Shown here one piece after another: positions 35,691-48,984 of a stretch of 64,000 nt of DNA. The notes beneath the pieces were generated by a model. That model saw only the letters and a list, made by a program, of their open reading frames with translations. It was not told where the DNA came from and did not search any database. The DNA is taken from positions 2,418,001 to 2,482,000 of the forward strand of contig NZ_CP194331.1 of assembly GCF_051257895.1 (NCBI RefSeq), read 5' to 3'. The first letter of the stretch is position 1. Every line of letters begins with the position of its first letter. The position numbers and the translations under genes were made by a program. The stretch is from Gallionella straubiae. Its GTDB lineage: Bacteria; Pseudomonadota; Gammaproteobacteria; Burkholderiales; Gallionellaceae.

Positions 35691-37231
<1,541 letters not shown>

Positions 37232-37371
37232 GAGATATCCAAAGGCTGAGTGCCTACACTCATCGGTTGTTCAAGAGCAGGATTGAAGATTGTGGAAAGA
37301 GGATTGAGTAGGGGCAGCGTGCTGCTTTACCCCTCAATCCCAATTCTCGCTCCTTGGTCCTGACAAGTTCA

Positions 37372-37448
37372 GGGTCTGTAGCTCAGCTGGTTAGAGCATC
37401 GTGTTGATAACGCGAGGGTCGTTGGTTCGAGTCCAACCAGACCCACCA
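37372..37448 (+). tRNA. tRNA-Ile (GAT)
   Basis: A 77-base cloverleaf with acceptor GGGTCTG / CAGACCC, anticodon GAT in TTGATAA, TTCGAGT in the T arm and encoded CCA. It is the usual first tRNA of the 16S-23S spacer. Confidence 0.98.
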
Positions 37449-37456
37449 GAGAAAAT

Positions 37457-37532
37457 GGGGGTTTAGCTCAGCTGGGAGAGCACCTGCTTTGCAAGCAGGG
37501 GGTCGTCGGTTCGATCCCGTCAACCTCCACCA
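37457..37532 (+). tRNA. tRNA-Ala (TGC)
   Basis: A 76-base cloverleaf with acceptor GGGGGTT / AACCTCC (one G-T pair), anticodon TGC in TTTGCAA, and encoded CCA. It lies eight bases after tRNA-Ile in the rRNA spacer. Confidence 0.98.
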
Positions 37533-37801
37533 ATACCTGAAACACAAAAAGCAAGAACCTATATCCAAGCCTTGTTGGTTTTGATATTGGCTTTTGCCGA
37601 TAAGCAGTTCTTTAAAAATTTGGAAGAAGTAAAGAAAGTGATTCACGCAAACGTGGACATAGGGAGACCTATGGAAGCGGATGCATGAAAAATCATGGGT
37701 TTTGATTGTATCAAGTCAGTTCATGCTAGTCGTATGAACTGGACACAAATGCGAAACACCTATGGCGCCTTGGCAGCGATGCTGAGGGCTTAACGTTATA
37801 G

Positions 37802-40682
<2,881 letters not shown>

Positions 40683-40829
40683 ATAACGTTAAGTAACAAA
40701 GGCGTTTCGCAACGCACAATCAAAACCACTTTACTTCTTCCAGATACGGTTCGACGAACGAGCGTCAAAACTCAATCGGAGAACTACAGACAGGGTAGGC
40801 GACAGAACACCGTCGAATACCGAACAGTT

Positions 40830-40945
40830 TGTCTGACGACCATAGCGAGTTGGTCCCACTCCTTCCCATCCCGAACAGGACAGTGAAACGACTCCGCGCC
40901 GATGATAGTGTGGATTCCCATGTGAAAGTAGGTCATCGTCAGACT
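40830..40945 (+). rRNA. rrf: 5S ribosomal RNA
   Basis: The terminal helix TGTCTGACGA / TCGTCAGACT brackets a 116-base gene containing CATCCCGAACAGGACAGTGA, CGCCGATGATAGTGTGG and GAAAGTAGGTCATCG. It ends the rrn operon. Confidence 0.95.
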
Positions 40946-40959
40946 CCTTACAAACAAAT

Positions 40960-40988
40960 AACCCGGCCTCGTGCCGGGTTTTTTGTTT
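40960..40988 (+). terminator. Rho-independent terminator of the rRNA operon
   Basis: The stem AACCCGGC / GCCGGGTT with a five-base loop is followed by TTTT and TTTT after one G, 15 bases past 5S. Confidence 0.92.
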
Positions 40989-41266
40989 TGGCGGTTTACG
41001 CCTGACCTGCTCGAACGCAGTGACAGCATGTTCCCGAAGCGAGCTTCTTGCACCGCAAGGAGAGACTGTTTTCTATCGGCTAAATGGGCATCCGGTACGC
41101 TTATCCGCGAAAGTTGGCATGTCACGTGTTAGAACCGGCCTTCGCTAAAGCTGTCCTATCGGCTAATTGGCTGGAGTTCCGGCCTCACAAGCTTAAGAAA
41201 TGGTTGATGAAATCGGGTATAATCCACCGTTTCTGTGCGGCATTTACGTAATTAGGAACCTGACAT
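40989..41266 (+). promoter_or_regulatory. rpoD upstream region
   Basis: This 278-base spacer holds a perfect TATAAT at 41218-41223, 44 bases before the rpoD ATG, but no convincing -35 at 16-18 bases. AGGAAC at 41253-41258 is the likely ribosome site. Nothing else is recognisable. Confidence 0.5.
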
Positions 41267-43201
41267 ATGGCGAAGCCTAAAGACAAGAAAAAACAGGACA
41301 AGAAGCAAGCTGTCGATATTCCGCAGCCGGTCGTTGACCAGCAGCAGGACATCGAGGCACGGCGCACGCGCCTCAAAGCCCTGATTGTGCTGGGCAAGGA
41401 GCGCGGCTACCTGACCTATGCGGAGATTAACGACCATTTGCCGGATATGCTCGAAGTCGAGCAGATCGAAGGCGTGGTGAGCATGATCAACGACATGGGC
41501 ATCACGGTGTGCGATGTCGCCCCCGATGCCGAAACGCTGATCATGACGGATGCCGCGCCCGTGGCGGCCGACGAGGACGCCGCCGAGGAGGCGGAGGCTG
41601 CACTGTCCACCGTGGACTCGGAGTTCGGCCGTACCACCGACCCGGTGCGCATGTACATGCGCGAAATGGGCACGGTCGAGTTGCTCACCCGTGAGAAGGA
41701 AATCGAGATTGCCAAGCGCATCGAGGAAGGCCTGAAGCACATGATTCAGGCGATTTCCGCGTGTCCGGCGACGATTGCCGAAATCCTGGCGCTGGCCTCC
41801 AAAATCGAAAATGACCAGATGCGCATCGACGAGTTGATCGACGGTTTTGTCGATACCGCTGATGAAGCGGTCATCGGTGCCGAAGGCGACGAAGAAGCCG
41901 AAGACGCAGAAGAAGGCGGCAGCCATGCCTCCGACGAGGAAGAAGACGAAGAGGCGACTGCCGCCGCCGCCGCAGCCAATCTGGCGCAGCTCAAGGCCGA
42001 TGCGCTGGCACGTTTTACCGTGATCGCCGACCTGTTCAACAAGATGGGCAAGGCCTACGAAAAATACGGCTACCGCAGCAAGCAATACGACAAGTTCCAG
42101 TCCGGTATCTCTGACGAACTGATGAACTTCCGCTTCTCCGCGAAACAGGTGGATGCGCTGTGCGATACCATGCGCGGCCTGGTTGAAGAAGTGCGCCGTT
42201 GCGAGCGCAGCATCCAGGACATGTGCGTGACCAAGGGCAAGATGCCGCGCCCGCATTTCATCAAGGTATTCCCGGGCAACGAGGACAACCTGCAATGGGT
42301 CGCACAGGAACTTAAGGCGAAGAAGCCCTACGGCGAAACGCTGGAACGCTACCAGCACGCCATCGTCGAGCAGCAGCAGCACCTTCTGGACTTGGAGCGG
42401 CGCGTCGGCATTCCGATCAAGGACCTCAAGGAAATCAACAAGCAGATGACCAACGGCGAAGCCAAGGCGCGCCGCGCCAAGCGCGACATGATCGAGGCCA
42501 ACCTGCGCCTGGTGATTTCCATCGCCAAGAAATACACCAACCGCGGCCTGCAGTTCCTCGACCTGATCCAGGAAGGCAATATCGGCCTGATGAAGGCGGT
42601 GGACAAGTTCGAATACCGCCGCGGCTACAAGTTCTCGACCTATGCAACCTGGTGGATCCGCCAGGCCATCACCCGTTCCATCGCCGACCAAGCGCGCACC
42701 ATCCGCATTCCGGTGCACATGATCGAAACCATCAACAAGATGAACCGCATCTCGCGGCAGATCATGCAGGAGACCGGTCTGGAACCGGATGTGGCGACCT
42801 TGGCGATCAAGATGGAAATGCCGGAAGACAAGATCCACAAAATCCTGAAAATCGCCAAGGAACCGATCTCCATGGAAACGCCGGTGGGCGACGACGACGA
42901 TTCGCACCTGGGCGATTTCATCGAAGACTCGAACACCGCCGTACCGCTTGATGCCGCAGTTTATGAAAGCCTGCGCGGCGCAACGGCGGACATCCTCGAT
43001 AGCCTGACCCAGCGCGAGGCCAAGGTGCTGCGCATGCGCTTCGGCATCGAAATGAACACCGACCACACACTGGAAGAAGTCGGCAAGCAATTCGATGTAA
43101 CTCGCGAACGCATCCGTCAGATCGAAGCCAAGGCTCTGCGCAAGCTGCGCCACCCGTCTCGTTCCGAGAAGCTCAAGAGCTTCCTCGACAGCGAAGGCTG
43201 A
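41267..43201 (+). CDS. rpoD: RNA polymerase primary sigma factor RpoD (sigma-70)
   Basis: RpoD directs core RNA polymerase to housekeeping promoters. The 644-residue protein has a Lys-rich N-terminus before region 1.1 (about 20-90), region 1.2 (DPVRMYMREMGTVELLTREK), an acidic non-conserved insert around 205-230, and region 2 (NLRLVISIAKKYTNRGLQFL, DLIQEGNIGLMKAVDKFEYR, FSTYATWWIRQAITRSIADQ). Region 4 follows with VTRERIRQIEAKALRKLRHP. It is complete. A CAT tRNA follows nine bases later. Confidence 0.98.
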   Translation: MAKPKDKKKQDKKQAVDIPQPVVDQQQDIEARRTRLKALIVLGKERGYLTYAEINDHLPDMLEVEQIEGVVSMINDMGITVCDVAPDAETLIMTDAAPVAADEDAAEEAEAALSTVDSEFGRTTDPVRMYMREMGTVELLTREKEIEIAKRIEEGLKHMIQAISACPATIAEILALASKIENDQMRIDELIDGFVDTADEAVIGAEGDEEAEDAEEGGSHASDEEEDEEATAAAAAANLAQLKADALARFTVIADLFNKMGKAYEKYGYRSKQYDKFQSGISDELMNFRFSAKQVDALCDTMRGLVEEVRRCERSIQDMCVTKGKMPRPHFIKVFPGNEDNLQWVAQELKAKKPYGETLERYQHAIVEQQQHLLDLERRVGIPIKDLKEINKQMTNGEAKARRAKRDMIEANLRLVISIAKKYTNRGLQFLDLIQEGNIGLMKAVDKFEYRRGYKFSTYATWWIRQAITRSIADQARTIRIPVHMIETINKMNRISRQIMQETGLEPDVATLAIKMEMPEDKIHKILKIAKEPISMETPVGDDDDSHLGDFIEDSNTAVPLDAAVYESLRGATADILDSLTQREAKVLRMRFGIEMNTDHTLEEVGKQFDVTRERIRQIEAKALRKLRHPSRSEKLKSFLDSEG

Positions 43202-43209
43202 ACGTTTAC

Positions 43210-43286
43210 GGGTCGTTAGCTCAGTTGGTTAGAGCAGAGGACTCATAATCCTTTGGTCGTTGGTTCAAGTCCAACACGACCCACCA
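43210..43286 (+). tRNA. tRNA with CAT anticodon, probably tRNA-Ile2 (lysidine-modified)
   Basis: A 77-base cloverleaf with acceptor GGGTCGT / ACGACCC, anticodon CAT and encoded CCA. The anticodon-stem and variable region (GACTCATAATCCTTTGGTC) resemble the minor isoleucine tRNA that reads AUA rather than elongator Met. As I recall, E. coli also has ileX close to rpoD, which supports this. The second CAT tRNA at 51442 looks like elongator Met. Confidence 0.85.
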
Positions 43287-43293
43287 GCAAATT

Positions 43294-43328
43294 GAAGGCC
43301 TGCAGAAATGCAGGCCTTCTTCTTTTCT
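43294..43328 (+). terminator. Rho-independent terminator after rpoD-tRNA
   Basis: An 11-base-pair stem GAAGGCCTGCA / TGCAGGCCTTC with a GAAA loop is followed by TTCTTTTC. Confidence 0.9.
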
Positions 43329-43398
43329 ACAACTTTGGTATGCACCAGATGCAAACGCCATTACTATTACCCCACTCTCGAGAGGGATTTGTGCTGTT

Positions 43399-43461
43399 GT
43401 GAAAATTGCCGGAAGCGTCTTGTGACATGGCTTTGCGGGTAGTTATTTCAGCAATTTTCAC
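43399..43461. repeat. 11-bp inverted repeat upstream of the micro-ORF promoter
   Basis: Perfect arms GTGAAAATTGC (43399-43409) and GCAATTTTCAC (43451-43461) are 41 bases apart and end 14 bases before a strong -35 element. This could be an operator pair or a long hairpin. Confidence 0.5.
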
Positions 43462-43475
43462 TCGCTGCCACGACG

Positions 43476-43504
43476 TTGACATTGCAACATACAGTTGATA
43501 TCGT
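43476..43504 (+). promoter_or_regulatory. Sigma-70 promoter of the micro-ORF
   Basis: TTGACA (43476-43481), exactly 17 bases, then TATCGT (43499-43504), which matches four of six -10 positions. It lies 37 bases before the micro-ORF start codon. Confidence 0.6.
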
Positions 43505-43541
43505 TCGCGCCCCCATCATCAATTATCTGAGGTTTTTAAAA

Positions 43542-43613
43542 ATGGTTACAACAATGTTGCCTATCGCCTTCGTCGTAGTCGCTGTCTTCGTCCTTGTTTT
43601 CCTGGTTAAGTAA
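43542..43613 (+). CDS. 23-residue hydrophobic membrane micro-protein
   Basis: The frame starts MVTTMLPIAF and continues as a single hydrophobic helix of mostly Val, Phe, Ala and Leu, ending in Lys and TAA. GAGG lies nine bases before the ATG. A sigma-70-like promoter is upstream and a strong terminator is downstream at 43681, so the region forms its own small transcription unit between the rpoD terminator and hrpA. The shape resembles tiny single-helix subunits of membrane complexes, but no family is recognised and the function is unknown. Confidence 0.55.
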   Translation: MVTTMLPIAFVVVAVFVLVFLVK

Positions 43614-43680
43614 AACTGGATCGATATCGAGAAGACTGGTCGAGAGCCAAGCCTTAAATACAGGTTGCAGGCTTTAAGAT

Positions 43681-43712
43681 AAGGGACTCGGGAAATCGAG
43701 TCCCTTTTTCTT
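43681..43712 (+). terminator. Rho-independent terminator after the micro-ORF
   Basis: A ten-base-pair stem AAGGGACTCG / CGAGTCCCTT with a six-base loop is followed by a T-rich run TTTCTTTT. It ends at the very start of the hrpA reading frame. Confidence 0.88.
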
Positions 43713-43714
43713 TT

Positions 43715-46700
43715 ATGAAACATTCTTCATCCATGAATACCGTATTGTCGGCAAGTGCTTTGCGGCGCAAGGCGCGGCTCGATGCGCTCGCCGAAATCGA
43801 ATTTCCCGCCGACCTGCCGGTGGTGGGCAAGCGCGAGGATCTGGCGCGCGCCATCGCCGGCAACCAGGCGGTCATCGTGTGCGGCGAGACCGGCTCGGGC
43901 AAGACCACGCAGCTGCCGAAAATCTGCCTGGCGCTGGGACGCGGTATTTTGGGCTGTATCGGCCATACCCAGCCGCGCCGCGTCGCGGCACGCTCGGTGG
44001 CGTCGCGCATCGCATTCGAACTCAAGACCGAGCTGGGCGGCGCGGTCGGCTACAAGGTGCGCTTCCACGACAAAGTGTCGCCCGACACCAGCATCAAACT
44101 GATGACCGACGGTATCCTGCTGGCGGAAATTCACAGCGATCCGCTGCTGAGAAACTACGACACGCTGATCGTCGACGAGGCCCATGAGCGTTCGCTCAAT
44201 ATCGACTTCCTGCTCGGTTACCTCAAGCAGTTGCTGCCGCGCCGCCGCGACCTCAAGCTCATCATCACTTCGGCCACACTGGATGCGGAGCGCTTCGCCA
44301 AACACTTCGATGCGCCGGTGGTCGAGGTGTCGGGGCGCAGCTATCCGATCGAGACGCGCTATCGGCCCTTGCAGGTGAACGACGAAGGTGAGGCTCAGGA
44401 CGTGCCGCAGGGGGTGAGCAGCGCACTGGACGAACTGGCCGCAGGCGGTTTGCGCGGCGACGTGCTGGTGTTCCTGCCCGGCGAGCGCGAGATACGCGAT
44501 ACGGCGGAGGCGTTGCGCAAGCATCATCCGCCAAGCATGCGCCACGGGGGCATCGAGGTGCTGTCGTTGTTCGCACGGCTGTCGGCGGCGGAGCAGGATC
44601 GGGTATTCAAGATCGGCGCACAGCGACGCGTCGTGCTCGCGACCAACGTCGCGGAGACTTCGCTGACCGTGCCCAACATCGGCTACGTGATCGACTGCGG
44701 GCTGGCGCGGGTAAACCGCTATAGCATCCGCCAAAAGGTCGAGCAGTTGCACATTGAGAAAATCTCGCGCGCCGCCGCCAACCAGCGCGCTGGGCGATGC
44801 GGGCGTGTGATGAGCGGCGTGTGTATCCGCCTCTACGACGAGGCGGATTTCCTGCAGCGCGCCGAATTCACCGACCCGGAAATTTTCCGCGTCTCGCTGG
44901 CTACCGTGATCCTGCGCATGAGCTCGCTGGAGCTCGGCGAGGTTTCCGAGTTTCCGTTCATCGAGCCGCCCACCCCGCGCATGATCGCCGATGGCTACCA
45001 ACTGCTCGCCGAGCTCAATGCCATCGATGAGGCGCAGCAACTCACTCCCCTCGGGCAGGAGCTGGCCAGGCTGCCGCTCGACCCGAAGATCGCGCGCCTG
45101 CTGCTGGCCGGAAGGCAGTATCACTGCCTGACCGAAATCCTCGTTATCGCCAGCGCACTGTCGGTGCAGGACCCGCGCGAGCGTCCGCTGGACCGGCAGG
45201 AGGCGGCGGATGCCGCACACAGGCGCTTTGCCGACGAACGCTCCGACTTCCTGGCTTACCTGAAGATGTGGGCATGGTTCGAACAGGCGGTGGCGCACAA
45301 GAAATCCAACCGCCTGCTGGCGGAGGAATGCCGGCAGAACTTCCTCTCGCCGTTGCGCCTGCGCGAGTGGCGCGAGCTGCACCAGCAGTTGCACGCGCAG
45401 GTCACCGAGATGGGCATGCGCGAGAACGAGCAGCCGGCGAGTTATGAACAGATCCACAAGGCCCTGCTGTGCGGCCTGCTCGGCAACATCGGCATGAAGA
45501 GCGTGGAGGGCAACGAATACCTCGGCGCGCGCGGCATCAAGTTCTTCATCGCGCCCAATTCGGTGCTGGCGAAGAAAGGCAGCAAATGGGTGATGGCGGG
45601 CGAGCTGATCGAGACGCACCGCCTGTATGCACGTAGCGTGGCGCGCATCGAGCCGGAATGGCTGGAGGAAACCGGCGCGCACATGATCAAGCGGCATTAT
45701 TACGACCCGCACTGGGAGAAGAAGGCCGCGCAGGTCGCCGCCTTCGAGCGCAGCACGCTCTACGGGCTGGTCATCAATCCGAAGAAGCGCGTGCACTATG
45801 GGCCGATGAATCCCGAGGAGTCGCGCGAGGTGTTCATCCGCCAGGCGCTGGTCGGGGGCGAGTTCAACACCCAGGCGCCGTTCTTCGCGCACAACCAGAA
45901 GCTGATCCGCGACATCGAGGTGCTGGAACACAAGGCGCGCCGCCCAGACGTGCTGGTGGATGACGAGCTGATCTTCGCTTTCTATGACAGCCGCATCCCG
46001 TCGGACATCCACAATGGTGCGGCGTTCGAGCACTGGCGCAAGGAGGCGGAGCGCGAGAACGCGAAGCTGCTCTACCTGAAGAAGGACGACCTGATGCGCC
46101 ACGAGGCGGCGGGCATTACCACCGAACAGTTCCCGCCGCAACTGAAGATCGACAACGTCAGCTTCGCGCTGGGCTACCACTTCTCGCCGAGTAAGAGCGA
46201 CGACGGCGTCACGCTTGCCGTGCCGCTCGCGCTCATCAACCAGGTGAGCGCTGCGCGCTGCGAGTGGCTGGTGCCCGGCCTACTCGCGGAAAAGGTGCAG
46301 CAGTTCGTCAAGACGCTGCCGCAGCGGCTGCGCCGCCACCTGGTGCCGGTGCCGGAATTCGCGGCAGCATTCTGCCGCGAGGTGCAGCCATCGAATACGC
46401 CGCTGTTGCAGGCGCTGGCGCGCTACATCCGCGAGCAGAAGCAGCTCGATGTGCCGCTGGATGCGTTCCGTCTCGAACAGCTGCCGCCGCACCTGCTGAT
46501 GAATTTTCGCGTGCTGGACGAGCATGGGCGGCAGCTCGGTATGTCGCGCAACTTCGCGCAACTGTATGGCGAGCTTGCGCCACATGTCGTGCCCGTTGCG
46601 GTTGCTGCAGCGGCTGCGGAAGAGAAGGGCGCAGCCGCGGCGGAACAGCGCTACACCGCATGGAGTTTCGGCACGTTTGCCGAGACGCGCGAGGTGCAGC

Positions 46701-47491
46701 GCGCCGGGCAGAAAGTGACGCTGTTCAATGCGCTGGTGGACGACGGCGACGCGGTGGTGCTGCGCGCCTTCGACACGCGCGATGCCGCGCAAGCCACGCA
46801 TCGCGGCGGACTGCGCCGCCTGTTCATGCTGCTGCTCAAAGAGCAGGTCAAATATCTGGAAAAAAACCTGCCCGATGCGCAGCGCATCGGCATGCTGTTC
46901 ATGCCCTTTGGCACGCAGCAGGAACTGCAGCAGCAGATCCTCGCGCTGACCTTCGAACGCTGCTGCCTCAACGACCCACTGCCGGCAAACGAGGCGGAGT
47001 TCACCGCGCGCGGCAAGGAAGCGAAGAACCGCCTGCTGCTGGTCGCACAGGAAATCGCGCGGCTGGCCGGCAACATTCTCAACGAATATCAGGCGGTGCA
47101 GAAGGCGCTGCCGCAGCTCAAAGCAAACGCCCAGGTCAATCAGGATGTGCGCGCGCAACTGGAATGGCTGCTGCACAAACGCTTCATCGCCGAGGCACCC
47201 TACGAGCGATTGCAGCATGTACCGCGCTACCTCAAGGCGATCAGCCTGCGCATCGAGAAGCTGCGCAGCAACCCGGCGCGCGACGCGCAGTGCATGGCGC
47301 AGATGCAGCCGCTCACTCAGGCATTGCAGAAACTGCGTCAGGCGCAGCAGGGCAGGCCTGATCCGCGCGTGGAGGAGTTCGCCTGGCTGCTGCAGGAATT
47401 GCGCGTATCGCTGTTCGCGCAGGAGCTGAAGACCCCGGTGATTGTCTCGGTGAAGCGGCTGGAGAAAATGCTGGCAGCGCTCAGGGGCTGA
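43715..47491 (+). CDS. hrpA: ATP-dependent RNA helicase HrpA (DEAH box)
   Basis: HrpA is a large DEAH-box helicase of the RNA-processing class. Of the 1258 residues, motif I is GETGSGKT (about 57-64), motif II DEAH (about 154-157), with TQPRRVAARSVASRIA and the motif VI region NQRAGRCGRV. The HA2/OB region and the long HrpA C-terminal domain follow. The length is normal. The ATG at 43715 directly abuts a terminator T tract and has no ribosome site; an internal ATG at 43733 also lacks one, so the start and promoter are unclear. Confidence 0.95.
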   Translation: MKHSSSMNTVLSASALRRKARLDALAEIEFPADLPVVGKREDLARAIAGNQAVIVCGETGSGKTTQLPKICLALGRGILGCIGHTQPRRVAARSVASRIAFELKTELGGAVGYKVRFHDKVSPDTSIKLMTDGILLAEIHSDPLLRNYDTLIVDEAHERSLNIDFLLGYLKQLLPRRRDLKLIITSATLDAERFAKHFDAPVVEVSGRSYPIETRYRPLQVNDEGEAQDVPQGVSSALDELAAGGLRGDVLVFLPGEREIRDTAEALRKHHPPSMRHGGIEVLSLFARLSAAEQDRVFKIGAQRRVVLATNVAETSLTVPNIGYVIDCGLARVNRYSIRQKVEQLHIEKISRAAANQRAGRCGRVMSGVCIRLYDEADFLQRAEFTDPEIFRVSLATVILRMSSLELGEVSEFPFIEPPTPRMIADGYQLLAELNAIDEAQQLTPLGQELARLPLDPKIARLLLAGRQYHCLTEILVIASALSVQDPRERPLDRQEAADAAHRRFADERSDFLAYLKMWAWFEQAVAHKKSNRLLAEECRQNFLSPLRLREWRELHQQLHAQVTEMGMRENEQPASYEQIHKALLCGLLGNIGMKSVEGNEYLGARGIKFFIAPNSVLAKKGSKWVMAGELIETHRLYARSVARIEPEWLEETGAHMIKRHYYDPHWEKKAAQVAAFERSTLYGLVINPKKRVHYGPMNPEESREVFIRQALVGGEFNTQAPFFAHNQKLIRDIEVLEHKARRPDVLVDDELIFAFYDSRIPSDIHNGAAFEHWRKEAERENAKLLYLKKDDLMRHEAAGITTEQFPPQLKIDNVSFALGYHFSPSKSDDGVTLAVPLALINQVSAARCEWLVPGLLAEKVQQFVKTLPQRLRRHLVPVPEFAAAFCREVQPSNTPLLQALARYIREQKQLDVPLDAFRLEQLPPHLLMNFRVLDEHGRQLGMSRNFAQLYGELAPHVVPVAVAAAAAEEKGAAAAEQRYTAWSFGTFAETREVQRAGQKVTLFNALVDDGDAVVLRAFDTRDAAQATHRGGLRRLFMLLLKEQVKYLEKNLPDAQRIGMLFMPFGTQQELQQQILALTFERCCLNDPLPANEAEFTARGKEAKNRLLLVAQEIARLAGNILNEYQAVQKALPQLKANAQVNQDVRAQLEWLLHKRFIAEAPYERLQHVPRYLKAISLRIEKLRSNPARDAQCMAQMQPLTQALQKLRQAQQGRPDPRVEEFAWLLQELRVSLFAQELKTPVIVSVKRLEKMLAALRG

Positions 47492-47555
47492 TTACCGCGA
47501 AAGCAGGGGCAGTCGCTGCGCTATAATCGGTCAGGACGGTTTATCGGGGTGAATC

Positions 47556-47789
47556 ATGAAGAAACAAGAAGTTGAATTGCTGAGCAGGGAAATCGAGATG
47601 CTGATGGCCGAGCGCGCACGCCTGCTCAAGGTGGTGGGTGCGGCTGCAGTGCTGGTGGCGAACACCGATGCCCAAGCCTTGCCTGTAGGTGCGATGGATG
47701 CCGCCGAGATGTTGTCGGAAACGCTGAACGCGCTGCCGGAAGAGACGCTGAAGGACGCGCTCGAATCCGTCAAAGCCGTGGCCGAATAG
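47556..47789 (+). CDS. Small helical hypothetical protein
   Basis: The 77-residue product starts MKKQEVELLSREIEMLMAER. It has a charged coiled-coil-like first half, an Ala/Val-rich centre, and an acidic second helix (EMLSETLNALPEETLKDALE). GGGGTGAA precedes the ATG. It begins 64 bases after hrpA and ends 7 bases before the patatin gene, so it may be co-expressed with that gene. I do not recognise a family. Confidence 0.7.
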   Translation: MKKQEVELLSREIEMLMAERARLLKVVGAAAVLVANTDAQALPVGAMDAAEMLSETLNALPEETLKDALESVKAVAE

Positions 47790-47796
47790 GAAGCGA

Positions 47797-48984
47797 ATGG
47801 AAAAGCGCGTAGGGTTAATCCTTACCGGCGGCGGCGCGCGCGCCGCCTATCAGGTCGGCGTGCTCAAGGCGATAGCCGAATTCCTGCCGCGCCGTGCGCA
47901 CAATCCTTTTCCGGTAATCTGCGGCACGTCGGCCGGGGCGCTCAATGCCGCTGCGCTTGCGATCAATGCGCGAAGCTTCCGCAAGGGCGTGCGCTACCTC
48001 GATAATATCTGGAAGAATTTTCACGCCAGCCAGGTGTATCGCACCGATGCGCTCGGCGTGTTCAACAACTCGGCGCGGTGGCTTGCCGGGTTGATCCTGC
48101 ACGGCATGGGCATCAACCGGCCCAAGCAAATATCCCTGCTGGACAATTCACCATTGGTCGAATTTCTCGATGAGGTGCTCCCCTGCGAGAAAATCCAGGA
48201 CAGTATCGACAGCGGGTTGGTGTACGCGCTGAGCATCACCGCCTCCGGCTATGGGTCGGGGCAGTCGGTCACGTTCTATCAGGGGGTGGACGAGATCGTT
48301 CCGTGGAACCGTACGCGCCGCATCGGCATCCCGACGCGGATCGAGAACAGGCACTTGCTGGCCTCGTCGGCGCTGCCCTTCATCTTCCCGGCGACCCTGA
48401 TCAATCGCGAATACTTCGGCGACGGCTCGATGCGCCAGATTGCGCCGATCAGTTCCGCGCTGCATCTGGGCGCAACGCGCATCCTGGTGATCGGCGTCAC
48501 CACGAACGGCGCTGCCAGCCCGGTCTCGCGTGCCGATATGAGCGACTACCCGACACTGGCGCAGATTGCCGGGCACGCGCTGAACAGCATTTTCCTCGAC
48601 AGTATGGAGGTCGATCTGGAGCGGGTGCAGCGCATCAACGAACTGGAGGCCATGCTGCCGGAAGCGGTGCGTGTGCAAGCCGGCATGAAGCATGTCGAGG
48701 TGCTGGTCATCTCGCCCAGCCAGCCGATCGAAAAAATCGCCGAGCGCTATGCCGCGGAATTGCCCTGGACGATACGCCTGTTGCTGCGCTTGGTCGGGGC
48801 GGTGAAACAGGGAGGGTCGATCCTGGTCAGTTATCTCCTGTCGGAGAAGAAGTATTGCAGCGCGCTGATCGAACTCGGTTATCAGGACGCATTGAAACGG
48901 CGCGAAGAAATCCTGCGTTTCCTCGAAATACCGGCACAAAGGGATGCCGATCGGCCGCACCAAAATGGTGGGATGCCGCAATGA
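47797..48984 (+). CDS. Patatin-like phospholipase family protein
   Basis: The 395-residue protein is a predicted serine lipid hydrolase using a Ser-Asp dyad. The oxyanion loop is LILTGGGARAAYQVGVLKAI at the N-terminus. The nucleophile Ser is in ICGTSAGALNAAALA (about residue 46), and the catalytic Asp is in YFGDGSMRQIAP. There is no signal peptide. The stop overlaps the birA start as ATGA. The exact substrate is not evident. Confidence 0.92.
   Translation: MEKRVGLILTGGGARAAYQVGVLKAIAEFLPRRAHNPFPVICGTSAGALNAAALAINARSFRKGVRYLDNIWKNFHASQVYRTDALGVFNNSARWLAGLILHGMGINRPKQISLLDNSPLVEFLDEVLPCEKIQDSIDSGLVYALSITASGYGSGQSVTFYQGVDEIVPWNRTRRIGIPTRIENRHLLASSALPFIFPATLINREYFGDGSMRQIAPISSALHLGATRILVIGVTTNGAASPVSRADMSDYPTLAQIAGHALNSIFLDSMEVDLERVQRINELEAMLPEAVRVQAGMKHVEVLVISPSQPIEKIAERYAAELPWTIRLLLRLVGAVKQGGSILVSYLLSEKKYCSALIELGYQDALKRREEILRFLEIPAQRDADRPHQNGGMPQ

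Noticed and set aside
41252..43153. 633-codon minus-strand frame opposite rpoD
   Set aside because: Antisense shadow of rpoD; low-complexity His/Val/Asp composition.
43727..46180. 817-codon minus-strand frame opposite hrpA
   Set aside because: Antisense shadow of a clear DEAH helicase; no ribosome site or recognisable domain.
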